Part shown: positions 1 through 8,142 of the stretch, in pieces | How the letters are laid out: each line of letters opens with the position of its first letter | Numbering within the stretch: position 1 is the stretch's first letter | Source: Candidatus Omnitrophota bacterium | GTDB lineage: Bacteria > Omnitrophota > Gorgyraeia > Velamenicoccales > Velamenicoccaceae | Direction of reading: 5' to 3' | Assembly: GCA_028717105.1 (NCBI GenBank) | Contig: JAQUOM010000003.1 | Location: 1-33,696 of the forward strand | DNA: 33,696 nucleotides | The notes under the pieces: model-generated | Seen by the model: the letters and a program-made list of their open reading frames with translations, nothing else | Database searches by the model: none | What the model was told of the DNA's origin: nothing | Program-made: the position numbers and the translations under genes

Positions 1-2
1 TG

Positions 3-128
3 CAGGTTTTCAAGGAGATGCTCGACATCAAGGGCCTGACGGACGACATGAAAAATAAGGTCACGCAGGCCATCCGGCTGATCAATCGCGACGAAGTCGA
101 TGCGGAAAAACAATTGCGGGAAGGATAA
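3..128 (+). CDS. C-terminal end of an unknown protein (partial)
   Basis: An open frame runs from the left edge of the window to a TAA at 126-128 and gives 41 residues, rich in charged and helical residues (it ends DAEKQLREG). The start lies outside the window. I do not recognise the family from this fragment. It is the only plus-strand gene before ispH and converges on the minus-strand DUF192 gene, with 23 bases between the two stop codons and no clear terminator hairpin there. It could also be a chance open frame, but its codon use looks like that of the other genes. Confidence 0.5.
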   Translation, partial: QVFKEMLDIKGLTDDMKNKVTQAIRLINRDEVDAEKQLREG

Positions 129-151
129 AACAGCCGACGCCGATAACTCTT

Positions 152-1042
152 TTAGCGGATCTCCGCACGATCACCGGCCAGGATATGATGTTTGTCGGCA
201 AATCCTGCGTGGGTCTCGAGAACGAATTTGGCGGGCCGATCATTCTTAAAAACAGGCGGCATCGCAAGTCCGGAAGGCTGGGCATGGCGCGCCAAACCGA
301 CGACCTTTCCTGAAGCATCCAGCCAGATAATATCTAAGGGGATCTTCGTATTTTTCATCCAGAATCCCCAGAGGCTCTCCTGAGGAAAAACAAAAAGCAT
401 GCCCTGGCCTGCCGGCAGAAACTTGCGATACATCAAACCTCTCTGCCTCTCTTCTTCGGTATCAGCCACTTCAACGCGCACACAAGCGCCGTCTTTAAAA
501 CAAACCCGTGGCATCGCCAACCTCTGGATGACGGAAAATGCAAGACCCAGGCCGATGACAAGAAAGATCAGGCTCCAGACGAACCACCGCTTCGCGGGTT
601 TTTTAACGGGGGCATCCGCAGAGACCCCGTACTGGCGCGCGATCACGCGCACAAGCGTATTGATCAAGTGTTCCGCCTTATAGAAATTGCTCGATTTATC
701 GAAAAATCCATTCACGCCCAATTTATACGCATCCACGCTCATATCTTCTTCACCAAACGCCGAAAGCATGACAACAGGAAGGCGGCTATCAAGTTCCTTG
801 ATCACCCGAAGGGTCTCGATCCCCTCCTGCCGGGGCATCTGGAGATTCAAGAAAACGATCCCGGGTTTCCTGGCCCGGATCATCTCAATGGCCTCTGCCC
901 CGGACATCAAGGCCTCCACCTGATACCCCTGAGAGACAAACCAATAGGTGATCGAATCAAGAAAATCCTTCTCGTCGTCGACGATCATGATGTAAAAATT
1001 ATTCTTGAGATCCTGCGGTTTCTTCGTCGGTTTATTCAGCAC
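152..1042 (-). CDS. Receiver domain - membrane helix - DUF192 fusion protein
   Basis: 296 residues in three parts. Residues 17-137 form a CheY-like receiver domain with the acidic pair D22/D23, Ser94 and Lys116. The phosphoacceptor position (the Asp in LDLxMP of normal receivers) is Asn66, read from an AAT codon in the context FLNLQMP. Residues about 152-171 are a single membrane helix. Residues about 179-296 match DUF192, with GLMYR, MLFVFP and FWMKNTKIPLD motifs. DUF192 has no well-established biochemical role; the architecture would place it outside the cytoplasmic membrane, with the receiver inside. The GTG start at 1042 has a strong GGAGG upstream and overlaps the end of the histidine kinase gene by 11 bases, so the two are translationally coupled. 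The lost acceptor suggests phosphate-independent signalling or binding of the kinase without phosphotransfer; that is inference. Confidence 0.85.
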   Translation of the reverse strand: MLNKPTKKPQDLKNNFYIMIVDDEKDFLDSITYWFVSQGYQVEALMSGAEAIEMIRARKPGIVFLNLQMPRQEGIETLRVIKELDSRLPVVMLSAFGEEDMSVDAYKLGVNGFFDKSSNFYKAEHLINTLVRVIARQYGVSADAPVKKPAKRWFVWSLIFLVIGLGLAFSVIQRLAMPRVCFKDGACVRVEVADTEEERQRGLMYRKFLPAGQGMLFVFPQESLWGFWMKNTKIPLDIIWLDASGKVVGLARHAQPSGLAMPPVFKNDRPAKFVLETHAGFADKHHILAGDRAEIR

Positions 1043-3266
1043 TGTTTTTACCTCCGTGGAATGCCCGAGGGATCACGAAAGTAAACGTACTGCCGTGACC
1101 GACCTGGCTCTCCACCCAGATGTCCCCGCCGTGAAGATTAATGATCTCCTTGGCAATAGATAAGCCCAGTCCCGTCCCGCCCGTACCGACGGGAGAAACA
1201 AGACTGACCTGCTCGAATTTATTAAAGATCCTTTTGAAATCCTTGGGGTCGACGCCTATCCCTGAATCGCTGACCGCGATCTGGGCACACGGTTCCTCGC
1301 AAATCTTGTCCTTGCGGTCAAGGGCTTTTAAGGAAATGTTCACTTCTCCTTTTTTCGGGGTGAACTTCAAGGCGTTACCCACAAGATTCACCATGACTTG
1401 GACCATGCGGTCCTTATCGGCGTTCACCATCACGGGGACCTCCGGCACGTCCTGCCGCACCGTGATCTCCTTGTCCCTGATCCAGCTCGACAGGGACGTC
1501 TTGACTTCCTGGATGACGCCGCGGATGTCAAAAGAAGACGGCAGAAGGACCAGCCTGCCGGCTTCAAGTTTGGACATATCCAAAAGATCGTTGATCAGGC
1601 TGTTGAGACGGGCCAGATTGAGCTTGGAGATCTCCAAGAACCTCTTCTGGTCTTCATTGACCGCCCCCGTCACGCCGCTGTCGATCAACTCCAGAGACTT
1701 CTGGATGGCCACGACCGGCGTGCGCAATTCGTGCGTCACAAGAGACACGAATTGCGACTTGATCTCCTCGATCTGTTTTTCGTGCGTGATATCGCTCAAA
1801 ACCGACACCATGCCGACCGTATCGCCGTTCTCGTTCTCTACGACCGCGGTCGAAGCCCTCAGGACCTTTTTCGTCGTCTCATCCTTGCTGTCCAGCTTGA
1901 TCTCCTTGGTCAGCGCGGCTCCCTTGTCGTGGTCCAGATCCTTGGCGACAGCCAGAAGATGATGGTCCTTGAGGCTCTGCACCAGATACTTGCCTAAAGA
2001 TTCTTTGGCCTGGCTGTCGAGCAGTTTTTCCGCGGCGGGATTCATCATCAGGATGCGGCCTTCCTTATTCACCACGACAACCCCTTCGGCCACATGCCTC
2101 ACGATGGCGTCGGTCCGCTCTTTCTCATCCGCCAGCCGCTTATTGAGGCGCATCAACTCTTCCGTGGCGGTCTTCACGCGCGCCTCAAGTTCCTCGTCAA
2201 ATCGCTCGGAGATCCTCATGAGCCTGCGCAGCTTCTTTTGAGAGACGGCCGTTTCGTCGTCCCGCGCCATTTCCGCCTTCAGCTGCCTGATGAAGTCCTC
2301 GCCCCCCGGGCGCGCCGCCAGATCGCCTGCAAGTCTGGAAACATATTTCTCCTGGCCCCGTTCTTCTCCCAGGATCTCGGCGGCCAGCGCCACGGCCTTC
2401 CCGGGATCGCGTTCAAAAGAAAAGAAAGCGCGCAAGACCATCGCCATCTTGATATCGTCCGCACAGGAATAGATGGCATCCTCAGCCGATGGAAAAACAA
2501 CCCCCATATCCCAGGCGCGTAAGGCGTCGAAGAAACGCTCAAAGACAACAAAAGAACCGGGCTTGCGCTCGAGGACGAACGGCACAACATGCTCGATCAT
2601 CCAAGCGGTCCACTTTTTGAGGACGCCGTCAAAATCCCCGGCCTCTCTGGCAACCTGGACGGCCACCTCGGCCAAACGGCCGGGATCCCCCTCCAGTTTC
2701 TCAAAGACAGCCTCGGGGGCGCATCCCGCATCCGGGGCCTTGCCGGAAAGGAAATCGCGGACATCGACGATAATTTTTTCCGGCCGGCCGCCGTCAGTCT
2801 CCACTCCAAGCCCGGCCGCAACCTGCTCCTGGGCATGCTCAACCAAAACCTTGCGGATTTCAATATGCTGCGAACCGACACGAAAGATATCGGGGGCTTC
2901 GGAAGCCTTCCCGTCCGGTGAAGACGGCCACGCCAGGGCCTTGATGAAATCCGCTAATTCGTTCAAAACCAACCCCTGGGTGAATACCACGCCGCCGAGG
3001 CCGAGCCCCCGGAAACGACGGCATATTTCACGGACCCCCAGGACATCCATCCCCATCGGCTCATCGTTAAGAAGAACAAGGCCCCTCTGGTCGTCCGCCG
3101 AAAAAACAATCTCTTTTTTTTCTCTAAGGATCATATCGACGATGGAAAACGCATTTGTCAGGGTCTCGCGGGACAAGGGATGTTGCGAGGAATACAGCGA
3201 AAGCCTTTTGAAGGCCTGAAAGAAGGACTTGAAAACCTCTCGATATAACGCGGATTTCTCAGACAT
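1032..3266 (-). CDS. Soluble PAS sensor histidine kinase
   Basis: 744 residues with no membrane segment. Residues 1-380 are an unassigned, mostly helical region; its first 110 residues resemble N-terminal domains seen in some bacterial signalling proteins (SQHP, then an LLNDEPM stretch). A short coiled coil (about 355-385) leads into a PAS domain (about 385-500), then HisKA with the phosphorylated His512 (THELRTP) and HATPase_c (about 615-735) with the N box at Asn631, G1 DSGIG and G2 GTGGTGLGL. It is therefore probably an active cytoplasmic autokinase sensing an internal signal. The downstream partner has a receiver domain that lacks the phosphorylatable Asp, so the true phosphate acceptor may be encoded elsewhere. 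A promoter lies just upstream, but no clear ribosome binding site precedes the ATG. The kinase call is firm; the signal is unknown. Confidence 0.92.
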   Translation of the reverse strand: MSEKSALYREVFKSFFQAFKRLSLYSSQHPLSRETLTNAFSIVDMILREKKEIVFSADDQRGLVLLNDEPMGMDVLGVREICRRFRGLGLGGVVFTQGLVLNELADFIKALAWPSSPDGKASEAPDIFRVGSQHIEIRKVLVEHAQEQVAAGLGVETDGGRPEKIIVDVRDFLSGKAPDAGCAPEAVFEKLEGDPGRLAEVAVQVAREAGDFDGVLKKWTAWMIEHVVPFVLERKPGSFVVFERFFDALRAWDMGVVFPSAEDAIYSCADDIKMAMVLRAFFSFERDPGKAVALAAEILGEERGQEKYVSRLAGDLAARPGGEDFIRQLKAEMARDDETAVSQKKLRRLMRISERFDEELEARVKTATEELMRLNKRLADEKERTDAIVRHVAEGVVVVNKEGRILMMNPAAEKLLDSQAKESLGKYLVQSLKDHHLLAVAKDLDHDKGAALTKEIKLDSKDETTKKVLRASTAVVENENGDTVGMVSVLSDITHEKQIEEIKSQFVSLVTHELRTPVVAIQKSLELIDSGVTGAVNEDQKRFLEISKLNLARLNSLINDLLDMSKLEAGRLVLLPSSFDIRGVIQEVKTSLSSWIRDKEITVRQDVPEVPVMVNADKDRMVQVMVNLVGNALKFTPKKGEVNISLKALDRKDKICEEPCAQIAVSDSGIGVDPKDFKRIFNKFEQVSLVSPVGTGGTGLGLSIAKEIINLHGGDIWVESQVGHGSTFTFVIPRAFHGGKNSAE

Positions 3267-3276
3267 AAGTCTTATG
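3264..3276. repeat. Short palindrome over the kinase start codon
   Basis: The sequence CATAAG-T-CTTATG is a perfect inverted repeat with 6-base arms; one arm contains the kinase ATG. It lies between the predicted transcription start (about 3286) and the coding region. It could be an operator or chance; arms this short are weak evidence. Confidence 0.3.
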
Positions 3277-3292
3277 ATTAAAGTTTAGTTCT

Positions 3293-3321
3293 ATCTTATC
3301 CTGCGCATCAAAAAATATCAA
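3293..3321 (-). promoter_or_regulatory. Sigma70-type promoter for the kinase/DUF192 operon
   Basis: On the minus strand TTGATA (3316-3321) and TAAGAT (3293-3298) are separated by 17 bases. Transcription would start near 3286, about 20 bases before the kinase ATG. The 110-base gap to the thioredoxin gene contains no gene. Confidence 0.6.
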
Positions 3322-3376
3322 GACGAAATAAGGGAAAAAAGAGAACAAAAAAACCGGCCTGACGCGCCCTTTGCTT

Positions 3377-4531
3377 CTAACCGAACGTAAGAGCGTAAAT
3401 CGATAAACCGGGGCCGTCTACTTCGATCTCGATCTTGTGACGGCCATACCCCCGGCCGCAGACAATGCGATAAATATCCTCGCCCGAAATCTTGATGATG
3501 CCGCCTTCCCCCATGTCTTCGCAGGCGTATGACGGATTGATGTATCTGCCGTCCATCTTGATCAGAAGCCGCGCACCCGTCCTCTCTGCCCCTGCGACAA
3601 GATTAACGGATTTGGCGTCATAAATGAGGACGATCTTCCCTCTGGCCGACTCCAGGCGAAGATGATCGGCATCATTGAACCATTCTCCCTCCAGATAGAC
3701 CTGGTTGGGCCGAAGCGTATCGGGCACGGCATAACGGATCGTCTTGCCATAAACAAGCCCTTCGGGGTTACCGAAGTTGCCGCGTGTCGTCTCGGCCCCC
3801 AGATAGATCTCGGGGGTCCCGATCGAACCAAAATCAACGTCCTGGGCCCCACGGGGCTGGACGACAGAACCGGAGGGCATCGCCTCCTGGATATGCAGGA
3901 CGCGGCGCCGCTCTTCTAAAAGGCTGCGGATCGCATCTTCGGTCTTGTCATAATCCCCTTCGCCCACGTGTTTATAGACGATGAAACCGTCGATATCGAT
4001 CAGGTATTTCGTCGGCCAGTAAAGAGTGCCGTAAAGACGCATATTGGCATGGGCGTTATCCTGGATCACGGGATAACGGATACCGGCTTTCCTGACGGCG
4101 GCAACGACATTGTCATACATCTTCTCAAAACCGAATTCCGGGGCATGGACGCCGATGACGAGCAGGCCTTGCGGCCCATACTTGGCGTCCCAGGCGGTCA
4201 AATAAGGCAAGGTTCTTTGACAGTTGATGCAGCTGTAGGTCCAGAAATCGACCAGAATGACCTGTTTTCCGACGGCATCGGAAAGACGGAACGGCTCTGC
4301 ATTGATGGTGCCATCGGGCGAAATAAATTCTTTGGCGCGCTGGTATCTCTTATTCTTTTCCGCGATCCGTTTCCCGGCCGCCCCCGTCACAGCAGGCACC
4401 GCGATCTCCTGGCGGCGGACAACGGACGAAGAAACACGGGGCGTCTCTTTTTGTCTACGGGTTCCCAGAAAATAGATGGCGGTGACGATCACCGCCAGCG
4501 CGACGAACAAAAGAAAAGGTTTCTTCGTCAT
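3377..4531 (-). CDS. Membrane-anchored thioredoxin with DipZ-type C-terminal domain
   Basis: 384 residues. An N-terminal membrane anchor (about 5-22) leads to an extracytoplasmic TlpA-like thioredoxin fold with the redox pair Cys101/Cys104 (SCINC) and the cis-proline motif WPTKYLID (Pro173). Residues about 236-384 match the extra C-terminal domain found in DipZ proteins. DipZ of mycobacteria joins a CcdA-like membrane domain, thioredoxin and this domain in one chain. Here CcdA is a separate gene immediately upstream, overlapping by 4 bases (ATGA), so the system is a split DipZ. The likely role is to receive electrons from CcdA and reduce extracytoplasmic disulfides; the substrate is unknown. 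The gene ends with TAG. Confidence 0.88.
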   Translation of the reverse strand: MTKKPFLLFVALAVIVTAIYFLGTRRQKETPRVSSSVVRRQEIAVPAVTGAAGKRIAEKNKRYQRAKEFISPDGTINAEPFRLSDAVGKQVILVDFWTYSCINCQRTLPYLTAWDAKYGPQGLLVIGVHAPEFGFEKMYDNVVAAVRKAGIRYPVIQDNAHANMRLYGTLYWPTKYLIDIDGFIVYKHVGEGDYDKTEDAIRSLLEERRRVLHIQEAMPSGSVVQPRGAQDVDFGSIGTPEIYLGAETTRGNFGNPEGLVYGKTIRYAVPDTLRPNQVYLEGEWFNDADHLRLESARGKIVLIYDAKSVNLVAGAERTGARLLIKMDGRYINPSYACEDMGEGGIIKISGEDIYRIVCGRGYGRHKIEIEVDGPGLSIYALTFG

Positions 4532-5244
4532 ATCTGCCTCAGCAGTTCTTCATTCAGGAATGTGCCGCTCACCAGGACCGCCAGTTGATCCGTAAAAACA
4601 AGGATACCCAAAAGGATCAAAAAAACGCCCGTCAATCGATGGATGATCCAGAGATAACGGGCCAGCCTGCCGATCAACTTCGCAGCGAAAGATGCAAAAA
4701 GCCCTGTCAGGAGAAACGGAATGCCCAGCCCGAGAGCGTAACTCAGCAAGAGCCAGAAACTTTCACCCGGACGGTTTGCCGCAAGGGCCAGGATACTTCC
4801 CAGAATGGCTCCGACACAGGGCGTCCAGCTGACGGCAAAAACCGCACCGAACACAAAAGACAAAACATAGGGAGAAAGATGCATCCCGCTTTTTAGCTGG
4901 ACTTTATGCTCCTTTTCGAGCCAGGGGATTTCAAGAAGCCCCAGAAGATGCAAACCAAAAACAATAATGACGGTGCCGCCGAGACGCCCCAGCCACTCTC
5001 TGGCCGTAAACGAAATCTGCTGCAGGATGGTATTGAGCAAAACCCCCAGGAGTGCGAAGACCGCGGCGAAACCCAAAACGAAAAAACAGGAACATAAAAA
5101 AATCCTGAGGCGCCCCTCCATGAACCCCGTCGAAGAAACGCCGGAAAGATACCCCAGAAAACCGGGAATGAGAGGTAAAACGCAGGGATTTAGAAAAGAC
5201 AAGAGGCCCGCACCGAACGCTATGACAAGAGAGATTCTATCCAC
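4528..5244 (-). CDS. ccdA: CcdA-family thiol:disulfide electron transporter
   Basis: 238 residues and about six membrane helices, the usual CcdA size. The two helix-borne cysteines are present in conserved contexts: Cys21 in FLNPCVLPLIPG and Cys143 in SWTPCVGA. CcdA carries reducing equivalents from cytoplasmic thioredoxin across the membrane; the partner here is the thioredoxin/DipZ-C protein encoded directly downstream. The start is GTG at 5244 with AGGA six bases before it. A 76-base gap separates it from the CDF transporter gene upstream; no promoter stands out there, so it may be co-transcribed with the metal transporters. Confidence 0.92.
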   Translation of the reverse strand: MDRISLVIAFGAGLLSFLNPCVLPLIPGFLGYLSGVSSTGFMEGRLRIFLCSCFFVLGFAAVFALLGVLLNTILQQISFTAREWLGRLGGTVIIVFGLHLLGLLEIPWLEKEHKVQLKSGMHLSPYVLSFVFGAVFAVSWTPCVGAILGSILALAANRPGESFWLLLSYALGLGIPFLLTGLFASFAAKLIGRLARYLWIIHRLTGVFLILLGILVFTDQLAVLVSGTFLNEELLRQI

Positions 5245-5320
5245 GATCGTCCTGACGAGTACCCCGGCCGTACCCCTTGGCCGAAAACAAGAAAGACAAA
5301 GGAATGCCAGGGCCCGAAGA

Positions 5321-6250
5321 TTAGTCGCCGTGATGCGTTTCGCTGCTCAAGGGCTCGACGTGCACCACGATATCGCTGACTCCGCAAAATTCTTTTTTGA
5401 TAAGGTCTTCGATTTTAACGGTCAGATCGTGGGCATGGACCAGTTTCATCTGGTCATTCACCAAAACATGAAGATCGATATAGATATCGTCATGACGGCC
5501 GCGGGTCCGGATCTTATGGCATTTCTTGACCTCCGGGATCGCCATGATCAGGCGCTCGATGGCCTGGCGGTCGATCGCCGCCGTATCGCAAAGGACTGCC
5601 GAAGATCGCTTCAAGATCTCGATGCCGGAAAAAGCGATAAACACGGCGATGACCATGGCGACAACGGCGTCCAAAACGGGAAATCCGAGCTTGACGCCGA
5701 CGAAAGCGACGCCGACGGAAAACGAGGTCAAAAGGTCCGCCCGCGTATGCATGGCATCTGCAACCAGGATGTCGCTGCCCAGGACGCGGCCGCGGCGACC
5801 CTCATAAAACATGACGCCCGCGTTCACCACCATGGTCACGCCCAGAACGACAAAACCCCAGACAGTAACTTCCGGGGCCCTCCTGGCCCACAGCCTCTCC
5901 CATCCATCGTGGATCAAGTGCAGACAGATCAAAAACAATAAAAACGCGATCACCAGGGAAGCCAGCGTCTCGTATTTCTTATGGCCGTAAGGATGGTCTT
6001 CATCCTTGGGCTGGCCGGCGATCTTCATGCCCAGCAATCCCACGATATTCGATGCCCCGTCCGCAAACGAATGATAACCGTCGGCCACCATACTGGTGCT
6101 GTTAATCAAATATCCAAAGATGAGTTTCAGGACCGCCACCAGCCAGTTCAAGCCCAGGACCCAAAAGAGGATCCTGCGGACAGCGGCCACATAACCCTTG
6201 GGGCCCCTCGGATCGTGATGCCCGTGATCATGATGTCGATGGATCAGCAT
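5321..6250 (-). CDS. Cation diffusion facilitator (zinc efflux type)
   Basis: 309 residues with six membrane helices and the cytoplasmic C-terminal domain of CDF transporters. The transport site can be read as H60xxxD64 in helix 2 and H168xxxD172 in helix 5, the HD-HD arrangement typical of zinc-selective ZnT-like proteins. The N terminus is histidine-rich (HRHHDHGHHD), as is the loop near residue 86-90, fitting metal binding in the cytoplasm. CDF proteins exchange divalent metal for protons and remove it from the cytoplasm. The gene starts 3 bases after the stop of the ZIP gene, so the two are translated together. Zinc is the best guess; Fe, Mn or Co cannot be excluded. Confidence 0.92.
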   Translation of the reverse strand: MLIHRHHDHGHHDPRGPKGYVAAVRRILFWVLGLNWLVAVLKLIFGYLINSTSMVADGYHSFADGASNIVGLLGMKIAGQPKDEDHPYGHKKYETLASLVIAFLLFLICLHLIHDGWERLWARRAPEVTVWGFVVLGVTMVVNAGVMFYEGRRGRVLGSDILVADAMHTRADLLTSFSVGVAFVGVKLGFPVLDAVVAMVIAVFIAFSGIEILKRSSAVLCDTAAIDRQAIERLIMAIPEVKKCHKIRTRGRHDDIYIDLHVLVNDQMKLVHAHDLTVKIEDLIKKEFCGVSDIVVHVEPLSSETHHGD

Positions 6251-6253
6251 GGA

Positions 6254-7000
6254 TTACTCCAGCAACAAAAGAAGCGCCATCACCATAACGCCGCAAATAA
6301 TGGACAACAGCTGAAAGATGGAACGGGAAAAACGGATCTCGCGATGAAGTTCCGGAATCAAATCAGACCCCGCCAGATAAATGAAGCCGCCGGCCGTCAA
6401 CGGAAGGGCATAATCTGCGAAATCATTGATATGCGGCCCGATAAGCAGGGCTGTCACCGCGCCCAGAACGGCCACAAGGGCGCACAGGAAATTCATACCG
6501 AGAGCCTTGCGCCTGCTCAAGCCCCCATTCACGAGGATCCCGTAATCCCCTATCTCCTGGGGAATCTCGTGCAGGACGACTGCCAAGGTCGACGTGATAC
6601 CGATCGCGAAACTGACAGAATAGCTGGCCCCGATGATGATACCGTCGATGAAATTATGGAATGCGTCGCCGATAAGATTGAGCCAGACCACGGGCTTGTC
6701 GTGCATATCACAAACCCCCGCATGGCAATGCCGCCAATAGATGAACTTTTCAAGGATGAAAAACAAAAGAATACCTGCGATGACACCGAAAGAAACGCGC
6801 AGGGGTGAAACAGCCTCCTCAAAAGCTTCGGGGAGAATATGGATAAAGACGTCGCCGAAAAGCCCCCCCACGGCAAAACTGACAAGAAAAAGCAGGGCTC
6901 TTTTCAGTCTGCGTTCGTCAATGGCCAGCGCCAGGATACCAACCAAAGAAATAATACTGACAAGAAAAACACTTAATAATGCGTATATCCAAGTTTTCAT
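6254..7000 (-). CDS. ZIP-family divalent metal transporter
   Basis: 248 residues and about eight membrane helices. The ZIP signature is intact: H115-N116-xx-D119 in helix 4 (HNFIDG) and H144-E145-xxx-E149 in helix 5 (HEIPQE). A loop around residues 91-100 contains HCHxxxCDMH, a likely metal-binding cluster. ZIP proteins bring Zn, Fe or Mn into the cytoplasm. It is the first gene of a run followed by a CDF exporter 3 bases on. The start ATG at 7000 has a good GGAAAGGA ribosome site and a clear promoter. Confidence 0.93.
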   Translation of the reverse strand: MKTWIYALLSVFLVSIISLVGILALAIDERRLKRALLFLVSFAVGGLFGDVFIHILPEAFEEAVSPLRVSFGVIAGILLFFILEKFIYWRHCHAGVCDMHDKPVVWLNLIGDAFHNFIDGIIIGASYSVSFAIGITSTLAVVLHEIPQEIGDYGILVNGGLSRRKALGMNFLCALVAVLGAVTALLIGPHINDFADYALPLTAGGFIYLAGSDLIPELHREIRFSRSIFQLLSIICGVMVMALLLLLE

Positions 7001-7040
7001 AATATCCTTTCCTGCCAGAAGTTATAATTTTTCTCTCTTA

Positions 7041-7069
7041 AGATTAGTCCAAGATGGCTTTTTTGTCAA
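7041..7069 (-). promoter_or_regulatory. Sigma70-type promoter for the ZIP/CDF operon
   Basis: TTGACA (7064-7069) and TAATCT (7041-7046) with 17 bases between them on the minus strand; start near 7034, about 35 bases before the ZIP ATG. I see no clear Zur or Fur box. Confidence 0.7.
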
Positions 7070-7108
7070 TCAAAAGGGCATATTACTCGGCTGCGGTACT
7101 TCCGGGCG

Positions 7109-7152
7109 AAAAAAGAAAAGCCAGGCATTAAAGGATAATGCCTGGCTTTTCT
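7109..7152 (-). terminator. Intrinsic terminator after the Cys-type thi4 gene
   Basis: A perfect 17-base-pair stem (7114-7130 with 7136-7152) and 5-base loop is followed on the minus strand by six T. It lies 19 bases past the thi4 stop and just before the ZIP promoter, closing the thi4 unit. The plus-strand side has only a short T run. Confidence 0.9.
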
Positions 7153-7170
7153 CCGAAAGACAAAGATCTT

Positions 7171-7992
7171 TTACCGGCCTCGTCCGGAATTTTCGCTGCA
7201 CAAACATTGGCTGTCACCGGCCGCGATCTTATCCTTAATGAGTCGAGCCACTTTCTTTCCTGAATATAGCATCCCGGAGAACGTCGGCCCCATGCGCGGG
7301 ATGGCAAAAACCGTTGCCACGCTCATGCCGCAGGCATAGAGCCCCGGGTAAACCTCTCCCGTTTTCTCCACGAGGGCATCTTCGGAGCCAACGACATCCA
7401 TGGCCCCGCATTCTCCGAACGACAGAATCCCCCTCTTCTGCAATGCCTGGCAGACGCGCGCGTCATGTCCCGTGGCATCGATAACGGCCTTTGCCTCCAG
7501 GGCCACAGGGTCAACGCAGGTGATGGCCCGCGGCAGGGCCGACACGGCCGCCCAATTGACGACCACGCCTTCCACCCTTCCCTGGCGACAAACCACATCA
7601 TCGCACTTCGTCATGTGAAGAAACTTCACCCCTGCGTCGCACGCCGCGGCGATCAGCTTGGAACAGGCCTCGGGGCCGCGGGCCGCATACAAACCCTCCT
7701 CGATCTTTTTGTATCTGATGCCCATCTCATCAAGCATCTCCTGCCCCGGACTGCGGAACGTCAGCGTGTTCATGAAATAACCGCCGATCCAGAATCCTCC
7801 GCCCAAGTAATTATTACTCTCGACCACCAGGGTCTTCAAGCCGCTCCGCGCCAGGTCCCGCGCTGCCACAAGACCGCTGGGGCCGGCCCCGACGATCACC
7901 ACATCGTTTTCAATATGCCCGTCGAATTCCTGGAAGAATTCAGACGAAATGGCGCGCGTGATACGCGCCTCGTTGATAGGATAAAATGTCAT
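7171..7992 (-). CDS. thi4: Thi4-family thiazole synthase, Cys-type paralogue
   Basis: 273 residues. A Rossmann dinucleotide motif VIVGAGPSG (33-40), the ES-x-GGG region (59-66), TGHD and RMGPTF motifs place it in the Thi4 family, which makes ADP-thiazole, the thiazole precursor of thiamine, from NAD and glycine. Asp161 and His176, 15 residues apart, are the expected metal ligands. Two residues before that Asp is Cys159 (TCVDP, codon TGC). This is the place of the Cys that donates sulfur in the yeast enzyme, whereas sulfide-using archaeal enzymes have His. The substrate loop differs from the common form (GGGFWIGGYFMN instead of [11 protein letters not shown]), and the C terminus has CLC. The ATG at 7992 is spaced best from GGAGG; an ATG at 7995 is possible. 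The gene stands alone between a riboswitch-like leader and a terminator. It could instead be a Thi4-like enzyme with another substrate. Confidence 0.85.
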   Translation of the reverse strand: MTFYPINEARITRAISSEFFQEFDGHIENDVVIVGAGPSGLVAARDLARSGLKTLVVESNNYLGGGFWIGGYFMNTLTFRSPGQEMLDEMGIRYKKIEEGLYAARGPEACSKLIAAACDAGVKFLHMTKCDDVVCRQGRVEGVVVNWAAVSALPRAITCVDPVALEAKAVIDATGHDARVCQALQKRGILSFGECGAMDVVGSEDALVEKTGEVYPGLYACGMSVATVFAIPRMGPTFSGMLYSGKKVARLIKDKIAAGDSQCLCSENSGRGR

Positions 7993-8086
7993 CATGTCCT
8001 CCAAAAGTTTCAATGAGTGTTTTTGGGTTCTGGCTTTACGCTTTTCGTTTTAAGTTGTTCTACCCCGGCCCGGCTTCCGGCCGGCC

Positions 8087-8120
8087 AAAACAAAACCCCA
8101 CGGCCTTCAATGCCATGGGG
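8087..8120 (-). terminator. Regulatory intrinsic terminator in the thi4 leader
   Basis: On the minus strand a 9-pair stem (8112-8120 with 8096-8104, one pair a G-U) and 7-base loop is followed by TTTTGTTTT. The G-U pair works only in the minus-strand RNA. It sits between the TPP-type aptamer and the thi4 ribosome site, where a riboswitch expression platform is expected. A second very GC-rich hairpin follows at about 8064-8086. Confidence 0.85.
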
Positions 8121-8142
8121 TCAAAACACACCATATCTCATA

